Shown here: piece by piece, positions 17,401 through 21,144 of the stretch
How positions within the stretch are numbered: position 1 is the first letter of the stretch
Layout: every line of letters begins with the position of its first letter
NCBI GenBank assembly: GCA_001579985.1
Contig: LRSR01007909.1
Location: forward strand, 1-21,144
Reading direction: 5' to 3'
Source of the DNA: Hypsibius dujardini
Lineage: Eukaryota > Tardigrada > Eutardigrada > Parachela > Hypsibiidae
Length of the DNA stretch: 21,144 nucleotides
Made by a program: the position numbers and the translations under genes
The notes under the pieces: model-generated
Database searches by the model: none
What the model was told of the DNA's origin: nothing
The model's input: only the letters and a program-made list of their open reading frames with translations

Positions 17401-20400
17401 GCTGGTAAGGATGAGATCGAGGGCCGGTATGGGGATGCCGCGTTTGGTCCATGCCACGAACGGGGGCGGTGTGGCGGGTGAAGGCGGGACGGATGGGTCC
17501 ACTGCCACGGTTCGGACCGGGGCGGCGCCCTCGAGGGACGGAGTAGGGGTACTCGACAAATGGTGGTGGTCGCTCGTCAGGTCTGAAAGTAAAATCAATG
17601 AGCATGATTACAGCGCCCGTGGACCGAGTAACAGACAAAGAGACAGACAAAAAACGAGACAAAGAGACAGACAGACATAAAGAAGAGAGGCAGTCAAAAC
17701 AGGCTGTCAGACATGTAGACAAATGATAAGTGGTGGTGAACACGCGGACAGACTTTCTGGAGACAATCATCGACAAATATGGTCTAAACAAGTAGAAAAC
17801 ATTATTTGTAGAAGACACGAGGACAGAAACAGCACAGCCGGTCACAAGAAAGGCAAATATATAGGCAGAAAAATCTTTTTCAAATCTTTTTCAATCAAAA
17901 CAAACGAATCTAGGGAATGGCAGCTCACTTTCAGAAAGCAAGCAGGCAGAGATATACACCGACAGTGTACACAAAGACACGTAAGCAGGCAAGGGAAATA
18001 GCTCAGAGACGCTTTTGAGGCATGTAGTCTAATTGGGCCAGTCAAACACGGATAAATCAACAGACTATACGAACACATGCATCGAAAGTGACTGCAAACA
18101 ATCAGATAAAACAGTCAGCCAGCGATGCAAAGCAAATCTCTTTTCCTTCCTTACCTTCCAACGATTTTCTGCTGTTTCCGATTCGGTGCAACGTCCATTC
18201 CGTCTCCGGAATCGGTCTTGCGTTTCGGGATCCTCCCCATCGGCGCAGCGGGACGGTCGCGGCCAGCTCCTGATACGTCAGTCGGTAACTTGGAAATGGC
18301 GAGGGGGCGCTTCCGCGCAGGTGCTACCACTTCAGTCGGTGTTTTTGCTGATCTTCCCTGCGTCGCTCCGCTTTTTTTGGGGATGCGTGGAAGAGCGGAG
18401 GCGGTGGGCTTCCGGACTTCCTCCGCCCTGCCCGGCGACACTCTGCTGGCTGATTCCGTTGCAGCCGGAAGGGATCGCGGTTCGGGCTCCCGTGGATGGC
18501 TTTCACGAAGCGCGACGGGATCGGGGATGGGCTCCTTCAATGGCGCAGCGGCTGGCTTGGGTCTGGTTGAAGCGGCTTTCGCCCCAGTCGGAGCTTTGCT
18601 GAGTACGGAGGCCACTGCTGCTGCTGCTGGATGCGCAACACGCTTTCCCTTGGGAGGCTCCAGGCTGTCCATGGAAACTGAGACGTCATGTGGCTTGGCT
18701 TGTGACACTAGTACCTCCGTTCGTGCCTAAAAACAAAATAAAATAAAACATAAATTACGTAAACTCAAGCCGAGCGCAAAACCACAGGAGGTAATAAGAA
18801 AGCGCCAGCGAAAATCGGGAAGAGGTTCGATCGTGCCATTGCTGGAGATGGTACAGTTAATCTAAACTAGAGCTATTAGATACCGCACTAGGAATTTAAG
18901 TGGGAAAAATCCCATTTGCAGCATACCTTTCGAGGACCCGTTCTAACCGGCGGATCATTCCGTTTGGCAGTCACCGCGGCGACTGCTGGAGAGTTTTGGA
19001 TGCCCGCGTCCGTTTCCGGTCTCTCCGCGGTTTCCGATAGTGTCGACGGCGAAGTGACGGTCCTCGGAGGCTGCGGCTGAGGCGGTGGAGTGTTCACTGA
19101 CTTCTGCAAGAGCAACAAATTGAAATTTCATTTTCTCAAAGTGACCACTACTCAATGAGGTACTTACCTGTAGCGGGTGGACCATGGGCACAACAGGTGC
19201 GGCGGCCGACGGCGCCGCGGGAATGACCACGGGCCATTTGTGGTCAATCTCCCGGAGCGCATTGTCCAGCCGAACGAGCACCTGGTCGCAGTCGTTAAAC
19301 AAACCCTGCCACGAGAGCCTCAATCTATATATCAACTTTCTGCCCTCCTCATCGGTCGTCTAAAAAACAGCAATCAAACGCTCGAGTTTTACTTCAACGC
19401 CCCGAGATTGAGAAAGAGAACTCCCATTGAAGCTAACCTGTTGGAAAATATGTGAGACAATCGCGATTATGCGCCCACGGAACAAATCCTTGAACAAAGT
19501 ACCCTGAACGTTCTTGAGAATAGAATCGATCAGGAGGAGTGCTGCCAGTTTGGCCTCTGTCTTGCCGATCTATGGTGGGGAACGGGGAGAAAAGAAACAA
19601 TCAAAATCAGAAACGTGTAAAAAAAGCACTTTCACGTAAGATAAACAACACAGCTGTGCTTGGCCCTAATAACTGCAGACGTCTGCTCATTAATTTCGAC
19701 AACAGCAACTACACAGCCAAGCTACCCGGAAAGAAAATTGCTCTTCTCAGCAGTGCTGACATAGTTTTCTGCCCTATACGGTCGGTTGAGCGCAGCAGCA
19801 ACAGTGCAAGAAACGCGAAAAAACTGCCAAATTTGCGTGAGAAAGAGGAAACTGCCAAATTGCACCAGCTAAAATACAGCGAATCATTAGGCACTCTCCT
19901 TGTCACGCGAACAGCTTTTTTAACTGCCAACGTTTTCAATACGCAGAATAAATTTCCCAGTCCCGAAAGAGAAGGAATTCTCCGAAATTTTTTGTATCCC
20001 CGAAGGAATTTATATTTTTATATATATAGGCACCAGACAGCGAGATCACTTTGAAAAGAACTGAAAGACTTTGGCGGTGGCTGGAAGAAAGCGTCTTCCA
20101 ACACTTTTTCACCTCCGCATCATCACAATTTCCCAGAAATCGCACACAGCACAATTAAATGTCATGAAAAAATAGAAACCTGTCGGATGTGGTCCTCGAT
20201 GACGTCCACCAGCAGGCTTCCGTGGCCCTGCGACTCCTCCGCGAGCATGGTGAGCATGTTAATTAGCGGTTTGTTATTCCGAAGATTATTCAGATCCTTC
20301 AGACTGTCCCGATACGATTCCAATCCTTCTTGTACATCGGCGTCCATCGTGGTGCCGTGGCTCATGGTCATCGGCTGATGGTACGTACTCATAACGGTCA

Positions 20401-20401
20401 T
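14497..20401 (-). CDS. PCF11: PCF11, pre-mRNA cleavage complex II / transcription termination factor
   Basis: PCF11 binds the RNA polymerase II C-terminal domain and links 3' end cleavage (CF II, with CLP1) to termination. Twelve coding exons join in phase: 20401-20180, 19569-19438, 19359-19168, 19103-18927, 18726-18155, 17582-16630, 16545-16278, 16210-15894, 15535-15363, 15296-15180, 15093-15046 and 14889-14497, giving 1187 residues. Residues about 22-150 are a CTD-interacting domain (YRDSLKDL, NNKPLINMLTMLAEES, LLLIDSILKNVQG, LRLSWQGLFNDC). Then follow a Pro/Ala/Lys-rich linker, PDERPPPFVEYP (433-444), charged helices (about 555-612), beta-type repeats (637-735), and a first zinc site C874-x2-C877 with H904-x3-H908. 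The second zinc site is C1005-x2-C1008 with H1044-x2-C1047, in LCQLCQDQ...GWLLKDG...YHRDCF, the diagnostic PCF11 C-terminal finger. The tail is acidic. The ATG is supported by an in-frame TGA (20747-20745) in the likely 5' exon. It lies upstream of ISWI on the same strand. Confidence 0.94.
14937..15012. repeat. Short minisatellite in PCF11 last intron
   Basis: Irregular units of CCAACACACG/CCAAGGCAA are repeated several times inside the 156-base intron before the last coding exon. The unit is unrelated to the CAGA and GATT repeats. Confidence 0.85.
15536..15893 (-). other. PCF11 intron 8 with (AATC)n tract
   Basis: This 358-base intron separates the first zinc-site exon from the exon starting ELKAMF. 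Its minus-strand borders are GTAGGT and TTGTCGCAG. An (AATC)n run lies at 15763-15785, with further CAATCAACC units near 15838-15860. No coding signal was seen. Confidence 0.8.
15763..15785. repeat. (AATC)n microsatellite
   Basis: Five to six AATC units lie within a PCF11 intron. It is the same motif as the GATT tracts in SBNO and MGAT2 sequence, read on the other strand. Confidence 0.9.
17583..18154 (-). other. PCF11 intron 5 with CAGA-type repeats
   Basis: This 572-base intron has minus-strand borders GTAAGG and TACTTTCAG. CAGACAAAGAGACAGA-type repeats occupy 17632-17677, with weaker traces to about 18000. The open frame that continues the downstream exon into this intron has no conserved content. 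Confidence 0.8.
17632..17677. repeat. Degenerate CAGA repeat
   Basis: Several CAGACAAAGAGA and CAGACAGA units lie in PCF11 intron 5, shorter and less regular than the tracts in MGAT2 and ISWI. Confidence 0.8.
19570..20179 (-). other. PCF11 intron 1 (coding)
   Basis: This 610-base intron splits the CTD-interacting domain after HIRQ. The minus-strand borders are GTTTCT and CCACCATAG. A 171-codon plus-strand open frame at 19539-20054 crosses the downstream exon and this intron; it has no recognisable domain and is judged chance. No repeat array was seen here. Confidence 0.75.
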
Positions 20402-20429
20402 TCCGGATAGCGAGATGGAGTCCGGTCTC
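20402..20429 (-). other. PCF11 5' untranslated part of exon 2
   Basis: On the minus strand an acceptor TTTTTTCCACAG directly precedes GAGACCGGAC at 20429, 28 bases before the ATG. This implies an upstream exon spliced to it. The frame through these bases is open but contains no earlier ATG. Confidence 0.7.
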
Positions 20430-20628
20430 CTGTGGAAAAAAGTAGATAAACAAATCAAGTGATGTAATAAAAAAAGCGAGGTGCGCGCCGTCAAATAGGC
20501 CAACGTGTCTATGCGAAAGGCTGGTCCGTTTAAAGCCGCCTAACTCGCGGTGGCGGGTCACCTTCAGCGCACCTCCGTTAAAAATAAAATCGATAAATCT
20601 TCCCTGGCATGATGATTCCGACACTTAC

Positions 20629-20840
20629 CCGACGAAACACCAAGCAGCAGATTGGTCCAGAAATTCGTATGGTGAGAAAAAAATCCGTCCAGGTGTGGGG
20701 GATATTCCGGAAATGGCGTCTTGAAAATTGGAAGGTGGAAAACTTCAGTTGCTGCGTAGAGAATGTGGTGAAGGAAAATACTCGTCGCTGCTTGCTGACG
20801 ATTCAGTGAGAGAGTTCAATCGGTTCACTCATAACTCCCG
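20629..20840 (-). other. Probable PCF11 5' non-coding exon with short upstream ORF
   Basis: A strong donor, CGG|GTAAGTG, ends a putative exon at 20629 and pairs with the acceptor at 20429 across a 199-base intron. Read in the PCF11 frame, this exon has a TGA at 20747-20745 and no ATG after it, which supports translation starting at 20401. A 9-codon upstream ORF (ATG at 20832, TGA at 20805-20803) would be present if transcription starts before it. The 5' limit given is a guess. Confidence 0.5.
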
Positions 20841-20979
20841 TGGATGAACTACCTGAACGTTACTTTGGGGGCGTGTCTAGTGCCGCCGGCCAATCAACGC
20901 TCGGGCAGTAACCAACTGCGAACCAACCAACGGTCAAATGACATCGCTTGGGTGCGGAAGTGGCGCGATCTCTTTATTT

Positions 20980-20999
20980 CACGTGGTACATACTGTACC
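20980..20999. promoter_or_regulatory. E-box overlapping a 6-3-6 palindrome
   Basis: CACGTG shares its last base with a perfect GGTACA-n3-TGTACC palindrome. The 6-3-6 layout is the half-site spacing used by steroid-receptor-type dimers, and CACGTG is the classic bHLH-zip site. Both statements are motif resemblance only. Confidence 0.45.
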
Positions 21000-21024
21000 G
21001 GTATTGCTTGGGCGTCATAAACAT

Positions 21025-21034
21025 ATTACGTAAT
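21025..21034. promoter_or_regulatory. ATTACGTAAT palindrome (bZIP-like site)
   Basis: A perfect 10-base palindrome that matches the TTACGTAA consensus of PAR/NFIL3/C/EBP-type bZIP proteins. It stands about 26 bases from the GGTACA palindrome. Confidence 0.45.
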
Positions 21035-21144
21035 CAAAAAATGGCCTTTTTCGACCGCCCACCTACCCAGATAATCAAAATTATACTGGAGGGCGGGGCC
21101 TATTTTACTGGTGGTAAGCAAGGGTCCAGACCACCCACCTACCT

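Larger units (their letters stand above)
20841..21144. promoter_or_regulatory. Upstream region of PCF11 with clustered palindromic sites
   Basis: These 300 bases hold a CCAAT at 20890-20894, CACGTG (E-box) at 20980-20985, GGTACA-TAC-TGTACC at 20985-20999, ATTACGTAAT at 25 bases further on (21025-21034), and a GC box GGGCGGGGCC at 21091-21100. Such clustering fits a promoter for PCF11 on the minus strand, possibly shared with a gene to the right of the window. Factor names are motif matches only; no coding sequence was recognised. Confidence 0.5.

Noticed and set aside
16546-17845. Reading the whole 417-codon minus-strand frame as one PCF11 exon
   Set aside because: The frame runs past the acceptor at 17582 into repeat-rich intron and past the donor at 16630. 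Phase with neighbouring exons and the conserved PDERPPPFVEYP start require the shorter exon.
18125-18730. 201-codon plus-strand open frame
   Set aside because: Antisense of the low-complexity PCF11 exon 5, whose minus-strand frame joins in phase with neighbours.
19539-20054. 171-codon plus-strand open frame in PCF11 intron 1
   Set aside because: Overlaps a conserved minus-strand exon, is Asn/Lys/Arg-rich and has no domain signal.

Overview
This is a window of nuclear DNA from an animal. It carries spliced, intron-rich genes, and no bacterial, phage or plasmid feature was seen. Four conserved eukaryotic genes can be read by joining exons at GT..AG borders with consistent reading phase: the 5' part of a strawberry-notch (SBNO) gene on the minus strand, a complete Golgi N-acetylglucosaminyltransferase II (MGAT2) on the plus strand, a complete ISWI (SMARCA5-type) chromatin-remodelling ATPase on the minus strand, and a PCF11 cleavage/termination factor on the minus strand. 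The gene set and the presence of MGAT2 and SBNO point to a metazoan. Divergence from vertebrate and fly proteins, mostly short introns, and introns full of CAGA and GATT tetranucleotide repeats suggest a small-genome invertebrate. The phylum cannot be fixed from this window.

Layout: 1-1979 SBNO (minus, runs off the left edge after its Walker A exon). 1980-2884 is the divergent SBNO/MGAT2 spacer. 2885-5048 MGAT2 (plus, 4 exons, 429 aa). 5049-5546 is the convergent spacer. 5547-13105 ISWI (minus, 22 exons, 1427 aa). 13106-14496 is the spacer between PCF11 and ISWI and holds about three tandem copies of a 150-174 bp repeat. 14497-20401 is the PCF11 coding region (minus, 12 coding exons, 1187 aa), with a probable 5' untranslated exon starting beyond 20629. 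20840-21144 is upstream sequence with several palindromic transcription-factor-like sites.

Function: these are unrelated housekeeping genes (nuclear regulator, Golgi glycan processing, nucleosome spacing, transcription termination). I see no operon, defence cassette or mobile cargo. The most unusual structures are two long imperfect hairpins inside ISWI introns. Each lies directly downstream of a 5' splice site, with 68 and 83 bp arms and 36-37 nt loops. Also notable are a divergent auto-inhibitory (AutoN) motif in ISWI, SUMO-interaction-like motifs at both ISWI ends, a beta-repeat module in PCF11, and the palindrome cluster upstream of PCF11. No clearly new biological system was found. Exon borders were read by eye from splice signals, phase and family conservation; no search or alignment was run.
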